DNA of 64,000 bases, from assembly GCA_965661105.1 (NCBI GenBank), contig CBFICR010000003.1, forward strand, positions 47,058-111,057, read 5' to 3'. Shown here piece after piece: positions 17,984 to 26,117 of the stretch. Numbering within the stretch: position 1 is the first letter of the stretch; every line of letters begins with the position of its first letter. The stretch is from Eutrophocola sp965661105 (lineage in GTDB: Bacteria > Pseudomonadota > Gammaproteobacteria > Pseudomonadales > Pseudohongiellaceae). The notes below the pieces were generated by a model that made no database searches, had not been told where the DNA came from, and worked only from the letters and a program-made list of their open reading frames with translations. The translations under genes and the position numbers were made by a program.

Positions 17984-19399
17984 ATGGGCCAGGAAATCGA
18001 ATCCAGTGACTTTACCGACGCTGAACTGGAAAAATTCAGTCAGCAGTTGGCCGAAGAAACCCGCTTGCTGGAAAGCTGGTTTGATCAGTCCCTATTCACC
18101 AAACAGGGCTATAAAGCGGGTTTTGAGCTGGAGGCCTGGTTGCTGGACAGCACCAACCATGCGGCACCGGATAACGATGCCTTTTTGGCCAGCCTCAATG
18201 ACAAAAATGTGGTGCCCGAGCTTGCTACCTTTAATTTTGAGGTCAATGGGGATGCCGCCATTCTCGCCGATGATGCGCTTGAACGTATGTACCGGGACCT
18301 GTTAAAGACCTGGCGTCATTGCGCTGAGGCGGCCAGTGGCCGTGATGAAAAAATCCTCATGATCGGCATCCTGCCCCATCTGCGTGAAAGCGATCTGAAC
18401 ATGGACAATATGTCCTCTCTGTCGCGCTATAAAGCCCTGAATCGTCAAATTCTGAAAATGCGTAATTTCAAACCGCTGCATTTACATATCAACGGTAAAG
18501 ATGAACTGAACACACTTAAGAATGATGTGATGCTGGAGGCCGCCACTACCTCATTTCAGATTCATTTCCAGATACCCATGGAAAAATCAGTCAATGTCTT
18601 CAACGCAACCCTGATAGCGTCGGCGCCAATGGTGGCCATTTCCGCCAACTCTCCCTACCTGTTTGGCAAGGATCTCTGGGATGAAACCCGTATTCCCTTG
18701 TTTGAGCAAAGTGTGGAAATAGGCGGGCCGGGGAAACGCAGGGTTTCTTTTGGTTATGGTTACTTGCAGGATTCCCTGATGGAGTGTTTCGCAGAAAACC
18801 TTGCCCAGTACCCTGCTCTACTGCCCCTGGTGAATGATTCTCCACCTCAAAAACTGGCTCATCTAAAGTTTCACAATGGCACAATATGGCGCTGGAACCG
18901 GCCACTCATCGACTTTGATAAAAATAATAAAGCCCATCTTCGGATAGAGCATCGAGTCGTGCCGGCTGGCCCCACTATTCGTGATAGTTTTGCCAATGCG
19001 GCATTTTATTACGGCCTGAGTCATGGCCTGACCCTGCGCCATGAAAAAGTGTCTGACTGTATTGCCTTCGATGTCGCCAAAAACAACTTTTACGAATGTG
19101 CCCGCTACGGGCTCAATGCCTCTGTAATATGGACTGATGGCCGCGAACTCAAGGTTCGTGATCTCATCATCGATGAATTAATCCCCCTGGCCACTGAAGG
19201 ACTCGAGGATCTCGGGATTGACGACAGCAGTATCACACACTGGCTCGGCATTATTCAGGGTAGAGCCCAGAACCGGCAAAATGGAGCCAACTGGCAACGC
19301 GCCTGGGTAGCCAAACACGGCCATAACATGCAGGCTATGGTCAATCGCTACTATGAGCTTCAACAGACTGAACAGCCCGTCCATGAATGGACTCTCTAA
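17984..19399 (+). CDS. Glutamate-cysteine ligase-like (GCS2) carboxylate-amine ligase
   Basis: A 471-residue protein. The ORF is open from TTG 17903, but ATG 17984, with AGAGGAA placed just before it, is the likelier start. The fold signature is of the GCS2/amidoligase superfamily: GFELEAWLLD (substrate and metal-binding Glu pair), NFEVNGDAAIL, SFQIHFQIP, ANSPYLFGK and HLRIEHRVVPAGPTIRDSFANA. Such enzymes join a carboxylate, often glutamate, to an amine with ATP. True glutathione synthesis is possible, but no gshB is nearby, and its partner 15 bp downstream is an M14-type amide hydrolase, as in amidoligase neighbourhoods where small-molecule or peptide tags are added and removed. The substrate is unknown. 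Confidence 0.75.
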   Translation: MGQEIESSDFTDAELEKFSQQLAEETRLLESWFDQSLFTKQGYKAGFELEAWLLDSTNHAAPDNDAFLASLNDKNVVPELATFNFEVNGDAAILADDALERMYRDLLKTWRHCAEAASGRDEKILMIGILPHLRESDLNMDNMSSLSRYKALNRQILKMRNFKPLHLHINGKDELNTLKNDVMLEAATTSFQIHFQIPMEKSVNVFNATLIASAPMVAISANSPYLFGKDLWDETRIPLFEQSVEIGGPGKRRVSFGYGYLQDSLMECFAENLAQYPALLPLVNDSPPQKLAHLKFHNGTIWRWNRPLIDFDKNNKAHLRIEHRVVPAGPTIRDSFANAAFYYGLSHGLTLRHEKVSDCIAFDVAKNNFYECARYGLNASVIWTDGRELKVRDLIIDELIPLATEGLEDLGIDDSSITHWLGIIQGRAQNRQNGANWQRAWVAKHGHNMQAMVNRYYELQQTEQPVHEWTL

Positions 19400-19414
19400 T
19401 CAATGACCTAATAA

Positions 19415-20503
19415 ATGACCGACCAAATGACTTACCAAATGATAAGGCGCCTGAATAAACTCCCCGAAGGTTTTCTCACTTGCACTGCAGAAGATTTACA
19501 CAGGATCATTCCTGACAGCACACTCATCTCCCTGGATGGAAATAAAAAAGAACCCCTGTTTTTATCGGTACTGCTGCATGGCAATGAGCCTACTGGCCTG
19601 GTTGTCGCACAAAACATCCTGAAAAAGTATCAGGACACTCAACTGCCCCGCTCCATCCTGTTGTTCATTGGTAACGTAAAGGCTGCCAGCAAGGGTTTAA
19701 GACGTCTGCAAGACCAGCCTGATTACAACCGTATCTGGCTGGAAGCAAAACTGGACAAGGAATCTGCGATACACCACGACATTTCTGAATTACTCCACGA
19801 GATGGCACGGCTGCCATTATTTGCCTCCATAGATATTCATAATAATACCGGCATCAATCCCCATTACGGTTGCGTAAACAAGCTGACGCCACAATTTTTA
19901 AATCTGTCACGGCAGTTTTCCAGAACCATTATTTATTTTGTCCAGCCTGGCGGAGTGCAGAGCAAGGCCTTTTCACATTTGTGCCCTTCCGTCACTCTGG
20001 AATGTGGCAAGGTAGGCGATGAGTTCGGCATACAGCTGGCCACTCAGTTTGTCGACCAGGTATTGAATCTCGAGACGATTCCAGTGGATGAAGTCACTGA
20101 TCAGGATATTGACCTGTTTCATACGCTGGCGGTGATTAAAATACCGGAAACGGTAAGCTTCAGCTTTGATGGCAGCGCTGCGGATATGCAGTTTATCCAG
20201 GGCATAGAGACGCTGAACTTTGAGGAGATTCCCCCCGGCACCTGCATTGCAACAATCAGGGATGAGGTTGCGGCGCCCATACTGGTATTAAATGAGGATG
20301 GTGAAGATATCACCCGTCAGTTATTCGAGATTAACGACCATAAGCTGGTTAATCGAAAAACCCTGATGCCCGCGATGCTTACCCTGGAAGAACATATTAT
20401 TCGACAGGATTGTCTGTGCTACGTCATGGAACGTTATTTGATAGGCATGGGAGAGAAAGCAGGTAATGACGATAAACCGGTTTGGAGCGTTGACACTGCA
20501 TGA
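19415..20503 (+). CDS. M14-type metallohydrolase, succinylglutamate desuccinylase/aspartoacylase-like
   Basis: A 362-residue protein with zinc-ligand and catalytic motifs of the AstE/ASPA branch of the M14 carboxypeptidase clan: LLHGNEPTG (His and Glu ligands), DIHNNTGINPHYG (third ligand and substrate binding) and VTLECGKVGD (catalytic Glu). A C-terminal beta-rich domain follows from about residue 240. These enzymes cleave N-acyl amino acids or amide-linked tails. The gene starts 15 bp after the GCS2-like ligase, so the two are almost certainly co-transcribed and may act on the same amide bond in opposite directions. No arginine-catabolism (ast) genes are nearby, which argues against AstE itself. 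Confidence 0.78.
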   Translation: MTDQMTYQMIRRLNKLPEGFLTCTAEDLHRIIPDSTLISLDGNKKEPLFLSVLLHGNEPTGLVVAQNILKKYQDTQLPRSILLFIGNVKAASKGLRRLQDQPDYNRIWLEAKLDKESAIHHDISELLHEMARLPLFASIDIHNNTGINPHYGCVNKLTPQFLNLSRQFSRTIIYFVQPGGVQSKAFSHLCPSVTLECGKVGDEFGIQLATQFVDQVLNLETIPVDEVTDQDIDLFHTLAVIKIPETVSFSFDGSAADMQFIQGIETLNFEEIPPGTCIATIRDEVAAPILVLNEDGEDITRQLFEINDHKLVNRKTLMPAMLTLEEHIIRQDCLCYVMERYLIGMGEKAGNDDKPVWSVDTA

Positions 20504-20525
20504 GTCAAAACCGGAGGTTTCTCGC

Positions 20526-20562
20526 GTAGGCCGGATAAGGCCCGCAGAGCCGTCATCCGACG
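20526..20562. repeat. REP-like palindrome, copy 1
   Basis: Imperfect palindrome GTAGGCCGGATAAGGC followed after a short loop by GCCGTCATCCGACG. It resembles the E. coli REP core GCCGGATAAGGC and is related to copies at 27442 and 59145. It lies between the convergent M14 hydrolase and decarboxylase-like genes. Confidence 0.7.
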
Positions 20563-20655
20563 TTTTCACAGTATTCAAGGAGAACGCATGAAGGGTGAAT
20601 TTTTAAAGTGACATGGAATTTGACTGAAGGTTTTTACGGAACCGTTTTGCATTCC

Positions 20656-21870
20656 CTAACCCAGAAGCCTTTCCCTAAACTCGCCGCGCATACAATGATT
20701 GGACGCCATGGATGAGGAATAGCCCCCCGCATTAATCAGCACCAGGAAATCCTCTTCGTCCATGTCCGGCAGCTGGGCATTTTCATACCAGACATCCAGC
20801 GCCTCATTGATATTCCCCACCACGTGATAAGTCTGCAGTGGTTCATCCTGGTAAAACACCGGGACCGGTTGAAACGGCAGATTATAATTGGCGGGTTCCG
20901 GAGCAATATTAAAGCCGGCATCAACCCCCAGGAACATGACATCGCGTTTACGCTCAAGGTATGTCTTTTCCAGCAATAACAGACCTGCATCCTTTACCAG
21001 GTAATCCCCTGGTTCTATTTCCACATGCAAGCCCTTGTCACCGAACTGGCGCGCCAGTGCCTGGGCCCAAAGTTCAAGGTCCAGGGCCTGGTCGCTCTCC
21101 ACGTGGGGAACGCCAAGACCTCCACCTACATTAACCCGCTTGACCGTATCGCATTGCTCAATAAACCACTGGCATTGTTCAATGATACTTTCCCAGATTG
21201 GTAACTGGGGCGTAAGGAATCCGCAGCCGGTGTGAAAATGGATCTTGGTGACGTCCAGGCCATAATCCCTGGCGGCGGCCAGGGCTTCATGAAACTGCTC
21301 CTTGTAAATACCAAACTTGGTAGTGACATCACCGGCATACTGAAGCCGTTCATTGCCATCACGACTGATACCCATGCCGGGATTAACACGAATACCTATT
21401 TCCGTGCCGGAAAACATTTCACCCCACGCACGGATGCCATGAATGGAATCGGCATCAAAAAACAGGCCTTCATAGCGTGATAACAAGCGGTAATCCCGAC
21501 GCGAAAGGCTGCCAGCAGTAAAGGAAATCTCATTGGCATTGAAACCACAACTGATGGCATGTTCGACTTCGCGGGGAGAGCAGGCATCAATACCGCACTT
21601 GCCAGACTGCTTGAGGGCTGCCAGTAACGGTGCAAAGCGGTTGGCTTTCATGGCATACAGGACAGTATGCCGTCCATTCAGGCCGGCATCATCCAGTGCA
21701 TTATGCAGACGATCAAGATTTTGCAGAACTCGTCCCATGGAATAGACAAAACCCGGTGTGCCTACTTCACGCACCAGGTCTGCCACGGATTGGCCAGCAA
21801 AATAGAGCACGCCATCCTGGTAGCAAAGGTCCTCCCTTTGCCACCATTGCATGGGATTACTCTGACTCAT
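20656..21870 (-). CDS. PLP-dependent decarboxylase homologue (DAP/ornithine/arginine type), active-site Cys absent
   Basis: A 404-residue fold-type III PLP protein. The PLP lysine is present in YAMKANRF (about residue 74), as are HFHTGCGF, NVGGGLGVPH and the phosphate-binding EIEPGDYLVKDAG. The motif that carries the catalytic cysteine in diaminopimelate and ornithine decarboxylases (GPxCE/D) here reads GNINEALD near residue 350, so the cysteine is missing, while the partner tyrosine motif (AGGYSSSMAS) is kept. It may act on an unusual substrate or catalyse something other than L-amino-acid decarboxylation. Its start overlaps the end of the SET methyltransferase gene by 14 bp, a sign of translational coupling. 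Confidence 0.78.
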   Translation of the reverse strand: MSQSNPMQWWQREDLCYQDGVLYFAGQSVADLVREVGTPGFVYSMGRVLQNLDRLHNALDDAGLNGRHTVLYAMKANRFAPLLAALKQSGKCGIDACSPREVEHAISCGFNANEISFTAGSLSRRDYRLLSRYEGLFFDADSIHGIRAWGEMFSGTEIGIRVNPGMGISRDGNERLQYAGDVTTKFGIYKEQFHEALAAARDYGLDVTKIHFHTGCGFLTPQLPIWESIIEQCQWFIEQCDTVKRVNVGGGLGVPHVESDQALDLELWAQALARQFGDKGLHVEIEPGDYLVKDAGLLLLEKTYLERKRDVMFLGVDAGFNIAPEPANYNLPFQPVPVFYQDEPLQTYHVVGNINEALDVWYENAQLPDMDEEDFLVLINAGGYSSSMASNHCMRGEFRERLLG

Positions 21871-22369
21871 GTTCTGCTAACTGCAGTCTATTACTGTCCT
21901 GCTGTTCCAGAATATTGTCCATGAGTTGCTCCAGGACAAGATGATAGCCAACTTCCTTGCGGCCGGTAATCCAGCCACGACAGGACTCACTGCCACAACA
22001 GCAGCTAAACTGCTTGAACAGCGTATCTTCAGTTTCGGCATAATCCATGAACAGGTAACTGCCGGTGGGAATGTCGGTTAATGCGGTCAACGTTTTCTTT
22101 TTCATATCCAAAGACACGTTGGGCTCACAGGAGTGCAGCAAATAACCGGTAAAATATGGGTCGTACATATGTCGTCCTTCAGAAACCTGAAGGGTGTGTT
22201 GTCTGATATCTGTGACAATTTCACCACTGACCTGCGCCAGTAATTCACCTGCTTTAAAAGAACGGTACGTGATAACACCAAATCCCGAGTTATTATCTTT
22301 CGGGACGACTGCAAAATCACATGCTTGGGGGAACAAAGGATTGTTACCAAAAGTTTGTGGATAAAGCAT
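21857..22369 (-). CDS. SET-domain lysine methyltransferase with post-SET cysteine cluster
   Basis: A 170-residue protein. It has the SET-domain segments GFGVITYRSFKAGELLAQVSG, the pseudoknot motif LLHSCEPNVSLD (about residue 78), LFMDYAETE and the zinc-binding post-SET CCCGSESCRGWITG. SET enzymes transfer methyl groups from S-adenosylmethionine to protein lysines; bacterial targets are mostly unknown. The absence of a signal peptide puts it in the cytoplasm. Its stop lies 14 bp inside the downstream decarboxylase homologue, so the two are one operon, which suggests that the PLP protein or its pathway is a target or partner. A terminator-like hairpin lies about 35 bp upstream of its start. Confidence 0.85.
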   Translation of the reverse strand: MLYPQTFGNNPLFPQACDFAVVPKDNNSGFGVITYRSFKAGELLAQVSGEIVTDIRQHTLQVSEGRHMYDPYFTGYLLHSCEPNVSLDMKKKTLTALTDIPTGSYLFMDYAETEDTLFKQFSCCCGSESCRGWITGRKEVGYHLVLEQLMDNILEQQDSNRLQLAEHESE

Positions 22370-22401
22370 TCTTTTTCAATCTCCTTTAAGGGGTAAATAA
22401 A

Positions 22402-22443
22402 CAAAAAACGACCCGTCTCTGGGAATCAGAGTTTCGGATCGTT
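22402..22443 (-). terminator. Terminator-like hairpin between yaiI-like and SET genes
   Basis: On the minus strand a hairpin with outer arms AACGATCCG/CGGGTCGTT (one mismatch; 22435-22443 and 22407-22415) and inner arms CTCTG/CAGAG runs directly into a T6 tract (22402-22407 read in reverse). It could end the BASS-cupin-YaiI transcript, though 170 bp past its last stop, or act as an attenuator in the leader of the SET gene 33 bp downstream. Confidence 0.55.
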
Positions 22444-22615
22444 TCTGACGCGCTTTATACTGCCAGTTGGGTTTTCATACAAGAATTTTTTTACCCTTTG
22501 AGGGTAATTATTTCCCTGTAGTTTCAGAGTGATACAGACGTCATGTCGAATGACGCCAGGCATATTCGACCTCTAAATAGATTAAACTGACTATTGTCTG
22601 CGTTTGTCTGCGTTA

Positions 22616-23068
22616 TTACCTGCCAGCGGCAGCAGCCAGTAGTCTGTCCAGATGATTGGCAAAGGCCTGCCGATCCTGTTGGTTTAAAGGTGGCGGGCCA
22701 CCTGTATTAATACCACTACCACGCATGGTGTCAAGGAAATCGCGCATATTTAGTCGTCCCCTGATATTGTTTGGCGTAAAAAGCTCTCCGCGCGGACTCA
22801 GGGCAAGGGCGCCTTTTTCAATCACTTGAGCTGCCAGAGGGATGTCCGCAGTGATAACGAGATCTCCTGCTTCAACCAGCTTTACAATCTCATCATCCGC
22901 CACATCAAATCCCTGGGGAACCTGCAGTGAGGTAATGTTTTTATCCGGCGGTGTCTGCATGGCCTGGTTTGCCACCAGGGTAAGCTGAAAGCCGGTACGC
23001 CTGGCGGCCTTGAACAAAATTTCCTTTATCACGACCGGACAGGCATCGGCATCTATCCAGATCTTCAT
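22616..23068 (-). CDS. YaiI/YqxD family protein (UPF0178, DUF188)
   Basis: A 150-residue member of the UPF0178 family: N-terminal KIWIDADACPVVIKEIL, DLVITADIPLAAQVIEKGALALSPRGELFTP and NMRDFLDTMRGSG. The conserved aspartates suggest a PIN-like nuclease fold, but no activity is established. Its ATG shares one base with the stop of the upstream cupin gene, so translation is coupled in a BASS transporter-cupin-YaiI operon. Confidence 0.92.
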   Translation of the reverse strand: MKIWIDADACPVVIKEILFKAARRTGFQLTLVANQAMQTPPDKNITSLQVPQGFDVADDEIVKLVEAGDLVITADIPLAAQVIEKGALALSPRGELFTPNNIRGRLNMRDFLDTMRGSGINTGGPPPLNQQDRQAFANHLDRLLAAAAGR

Positions 23069-23478
23069 TATTTTAATTCCTTATCTGACTGGCCATCTGA
23101 CCCTGTTATTCGCCCCTGTTCCTGCCTGTGTTCCTGAACTGGAAAATGAATGGCAAGCCAGACAGTGACCTCTTGCTCCCGGGTCCACTTCACGCGATGC
23201 TTTTTCAATGCGGGAATATAACAGTAGTCGCCTTCAAACATATGACACTCGCTGTTATCAGCAAATTCAATAATCCCTTCCCCTTTCAGTACCAGCACCC
23301 ATTCATGGTCTTGTTGCTCGTACCAGCCCTGCGCCGGCGTACTATGCCCCCTGGAGAGGATACGCCTGATACTGACATGTTCATTTTCTGCCAGGACCTG
23401 TTCCAGTTCTTCCGGCAGGGATTCGGGAATCCCGCCCAGAATATTATCAGGCCTGTTTTTCTCCCCGGCGTTATCCAT
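23068..23478 (-). CDS. Cupin-domain protein
   Basis: A 136-residue single-domain cupin. The first cupin motif region is HSTPAQGWYEQQDHEWVLVLKGEG (metal ligands His/Gln/His/Glu-like) and the second is GDYCYIPALKKHRVKW. Such small cupins bind a metal and act in varied enzymatic or sensing roles; the substrate is unknown. It overlaps the BASS transporter gene by 8 bp at its start and the YaiI gene by 1 bp at its end. The first 20 and last 25 residues are charged and probably disordered. Confidence 0.85.
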   Translation of the reverse strand: MDNAGEKNRPDNILGGIPESLPEELEQVLAENEHVSIRRILSRGHSTPAQGWYEQQDHEWVLVLKGEGIIEFADNSECHMFEGDYCYIPALKKHRVKWTREQEVTVWLAIHFPVQEHRQEQGRITGSDGQSDKELK

Positions 23479-24394
23479 TATTTATCTCCCTGCTTTGCTG
23501 TTTACCCCAGTATCCCGCCAACACAGACCCGGACAGGTTATGCCACAAACTGAATACCGCGCCGGGCAAGGCAGCCGCAGCACTATAAAACTGTGTTGCC
23601 AGGGCAACACCGAGGCCGGAATTCTGCATACCGACCTCTATGGCAATAGTACGACAGGTGCTTTCATCCAGCTGCAAAAGTTTACACAGTCCATAAGCGC
23701 TGCCAATACCAAACAGGTTATGGAGAATTACTGCTACGATAACCAGTGCGCTGATGGTGATCAGGTTACTGCTGTTCAAGGCGACAACGATACCTATGAT
23801 AAGAACAATGGCTAGCACCGAGATAGCCGGGAACAGCGGATTCAGTTTGCTCAGCCTTGAGCCCAGCCAGGTGTTAATCAACAAGCCTGCCATTACCGGC
23901 ACAATGACCATCTGCAGAATACTTAGCATCATGTCAGTGATTGGCACTTCAATGGCCTGCCCGATATACAACCAGGTCAGAAAAGGCGTCGCCACCACGG
24001 ACAACAGGGTGGACACCATGGTCAGGGAAATCGACAGGGCCAGGTTGCCCTTTGCCAGGTAACACACCACATTGGACGCTGTGCCGCCCGGGCAACAGCC
24101 CACCAGGATCAGGCCAATGGCCAGGTCACCGGTAATGCCAAAAACATGGGCCAGGATATACGCAAATAATGGCATAAGCAGGAACTGCAGTCCGGTCCCC
24201 AACATAATGCCCTGTGGCCTGATCAGTACCTGTTTAAAATTTTCCAGTCTCAAGGTCATGCCCATGGCAAACATGATCAACGTCAGCAGCGGAACAATAA
24301 AATCTGCCAGAGGCGTAAAAAGCCGTGGAAAAACATAGGCAATGGCGGCCGACATAATGGCCAGCAACGGAAACAGGCGCGTAATAAAATTCAC
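23471..24394 (-). CDS. Bile acid:sodium symporter (BASS) family transporter
   Basis: A 307-residue inner-membrane protein with about nine to ten helices. It shows BASS (PF01758) signatures: PLLTLIMFAMGMTLRLENF, GLILVGCCPGGTASNVVCYLAKGNLALS (the broken-helix sodium/substrate motif) and IAIEVGMQNSGLGVALA. Bacterial relatives move organic anions such as pantoate, pyruvate or taurocholate with sodium; the substrate here is unknown. It is the first gene of the three-gene operon with the cupin and YaiI-like proteins. Confidence 0.9.
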   Translation of the reverse strand: MNFITRLFPLLAIMSAAIAYVFPRLFTPLADFIVPLLTLIMFAMGMTLRLENFKQVLIRPQGIMLGTGLQFLLMPLFAYILAHVFGITGDLAIGLILVGCCPGGTASNVVCYLAKGNLALSISLTMVSTLLSVVATPFLTWLYIGQAIEVPITDMMLSILQMVIVPVMAGLLINTWLGSRLSKLNPLFPAISVLAIVLIIGIVVALNSSNLITISALVIVAVILHNLFGIGSAYGLCKLLQLDESTCRTIAIEVGMQNSGLGVALATQFYSAAAALPGAVFSLWHNLSGSVLAGYWGKQQSREINNG

Positions 24395-24591
24395 TATTTA
24401 ACCGGGAATGGAACACAAACAGTCAGCGCTGCGCGCCCTGATAGAATGTGCATAACTGACGTCTCCGCGTAGCTGGGCATCGATAATAATCTCTTCACTG
24501 CTGTTTTACTGATGTTACGAATGACCTTAGCTCAGTGCAAGCAATGCCAGTATAATGTGGAGAAGAAAACATAAAGCGGGTTATTACTGAA

Positions 24592-24834
24592 GTGCTGACA
24601 TTATTATTCAGCGTTTGCATGGCACAGATTGCCGAATTGGAAAAACGGCGTGGATTGTTGTGGGGCTTATTAACGTTTTTAATTTCTGCTGCTATACAGT
24701 GGTTTCTAATCCCGGGTTACTGGGGTGCGGTATCGGGTTTTTTTATGTCTTACGGGACCATGACCTATTTCAACATCAAGTACCCGGTAAACAAAGGCGT
24801 CACTCTGGGATACTACCCTGGGCAAGCTGAATAA
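24592..24834 (+). CDS. Small two-helix membrane protein
   Basis: An 80-residue ORF from GTG 24592 with hydrophobic segments near residues 22-38 and 42-55 and a short polar tail ending LGYYPGQAE. I do not recognise it. Its last bases lie 2 bp from the end of the convergent PCuAC gene. There is no strong ribosome site, and the start is uncertain; a later start would remove part of the N-terminal helix. Its codon use looks natural, so it is probably real. Confidence 0.5.
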   Translation: MLTLLFSVCMAQIAELEKRRGLLWGLLTFLISAAIQWFLIPGYWGAVSGFFMSYGTMTYFNIKYPVNKGVTLGYYPGQAE

Positions 24835-24836
24835 AT

Positions 24837-25286
24837 TTATTCATCAAGCACACTGATAACAGGGACATCCATCGTTTTTACAAACCCTCCTTCGAACTTC
24901 AAGGTCAGGCGTACCGTATCACCACTTCCCAACGGACGTTTCAGCCCCATCAGCATGAGATGCAATCCCCCTGTTTTTAACTCCAGCTTCCCTTTTGCCG
25001 GAATCGTGGCAGACATAACGTGCTCCATTGTCATGCCGCCATTACGATTTACCGTTTCATGAAGGGACGCAGACGTTGATGCTGACGTTTCGGCGCCGAT
25101 AAACACAACATCCGTATCAGAATTATTCTCCAGCGTCATATAGGCTGCAGTATTGGCGACACCGGGGGGCAATCCCCGTACATAGGCATTGGTTATATGA
25201 AGCACCGGGTTAGCTGCCGCCATGACAGCATCGGCACTGGATATTTGCACCAGCAAAAGAATAAAAACCAACAATAATTTTTGCAT
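24837..25286 (-). CDS. Periplasmic copper chaperone PCu(A)C
   Basis: A 149-residue exported protein with a signal peptide (about residues 1-24). The PCuAC motifs are present: NAYVRGLPPGVANTAAYMTLEN, HETVNRNGGMTMEHV and GGLHLMLMGLKRPL, providing the His and Met ligands for Cu(I). The family delivers copper to the CuA or CuB centre of cytochrome oxidase or to periplasmic cuproenzymes. It follows the lipoprotein gene by 76 bp on the same strand. An OprC-like copper receptor lies 10 kb away, which fits active copper acquisition. The usual SCO partner is not beside it. Confidence 0.92.
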   Translation of the reverse strand: MQKLLLVFILLLVQISSADAVMAAANPVLHITNAYVRGLPPGVANTAAYMTLENNSDTDVVFIGAETSASTSASLHETVNRNGGMTMEHVMSATIPAKGKLELKTGGLHLMLMGLKRPLGSGDTVRLTLKFEGGFVKTMDVPVISVLDE

Positions 25287-25362
25287 TTCTTCAGTTCTCT
25301 TATTGATAATTGCCGGAATAACTTCCTGGCCTGTAGGCAGGATTGCCTATCAACACCTGCGG

Positions 25363-26109
25363 CTATGGAATTACCACTTGAATACTTGGTTCACTGGCAA
25401 TACCAATATTGCCCCGCAAACGCGAACCCCCGACAGCTTCGCGCATAATTTTATAGATCCAGCGGCCTTCTTCATCGGTACGCGCGTTGATTAAAAACAC
25501 CGCTTCAATATTGCGTATATGCTGGCCTATATCGCCAAGTTCGACCATCATTTCCAGGCTCCGGCTGGCCAGGGCGTCCGGGTCGAGGTCGAAGATTTCC
25601 ATCCTGGTTTCTCTGGCCTGCTCCAGTCGCTGGCGGGCATCTGCGATTATACCGGCGTTGACCCCTATTCCTGCAGCCCGATTGAGATAGCTTTGGGCAC
25701 TGTCATACTGACCGAGCCTGGTGGCCGCATCGGCGAGCTCGGTATAGCGCACCACAATATCACGAATCCCCTGCAAGGCGACTTCATTGTCAGGTTCAAA
25801 ATCGAGAATGGCCATAAAGCCATCGTAGGCATTACTTCCGGCAGGTGACATCAGACGATTATCTTCATAGGCCAGGCGCGCCTCATAGAGCATGTCAGCC
25901 AGAATACGCTGACGGACAAAGGGATCACTGATATTGCTCAGGGGTCCTTCCAGTGATACGTCCCCCCCGGCATCGCTGTCGGTAGCATCCGACCTGCTTT
26001 CATCACTGCCGGAATAAACTATGCTTGCGCCTTCATTGCCAGCACAGGAGACCAGCATAATCGCCAGCAGTAGGCATACAAACCTTGTCTTGTTTAACTT
26101 GTTCAACAT
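25363..26109 (-). CDS. Lipoprotein with TPR-like helical domain
   Basis: A 248-residue predicted lipoprotein: signal peptide with lipobox LVSC at about residue 22, then an acidic linker (SDESRSDATDSDAGGD), then a helical part resembling tetratricopeptide repeats (YDGFMAILDFEPDNEVALQG, AATRLGQYDSAQSYLNRAAG). After that comes a domain ending VFLINARTDEEGRWIYKIMREAVGGSRLRGNIGIASEPSIQVVIP. No family is recognised with certainty. It starts 8 bp after moeA stops, so it is in an operon with moeA, though no functional link is known. Confidence 0.65.
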   Translation of the reverse strand: MLNKLNKTRFVCLLLAIMLVSCAGNEGASIVYSGSDESRSDATDSDAGGDVSLEGPLSNISDPFVRQRILADMLYEARLAYEDNRLMSPAGSNAYDGFMAILDFEPDNEVALQGIRDIVVRYTELADAATRLGQYDSAQSYLNRAAGIGVNAGIIADARQRLEQARETRMEIFDLDPDALASRSLEMMVELGDIGQHIRNIEAVFLINARTDEEGRWIYKIMREAVGGSRLRGNIGIASEPSIQVVIP

Positions 26110-26117
26110 CTCACTAA

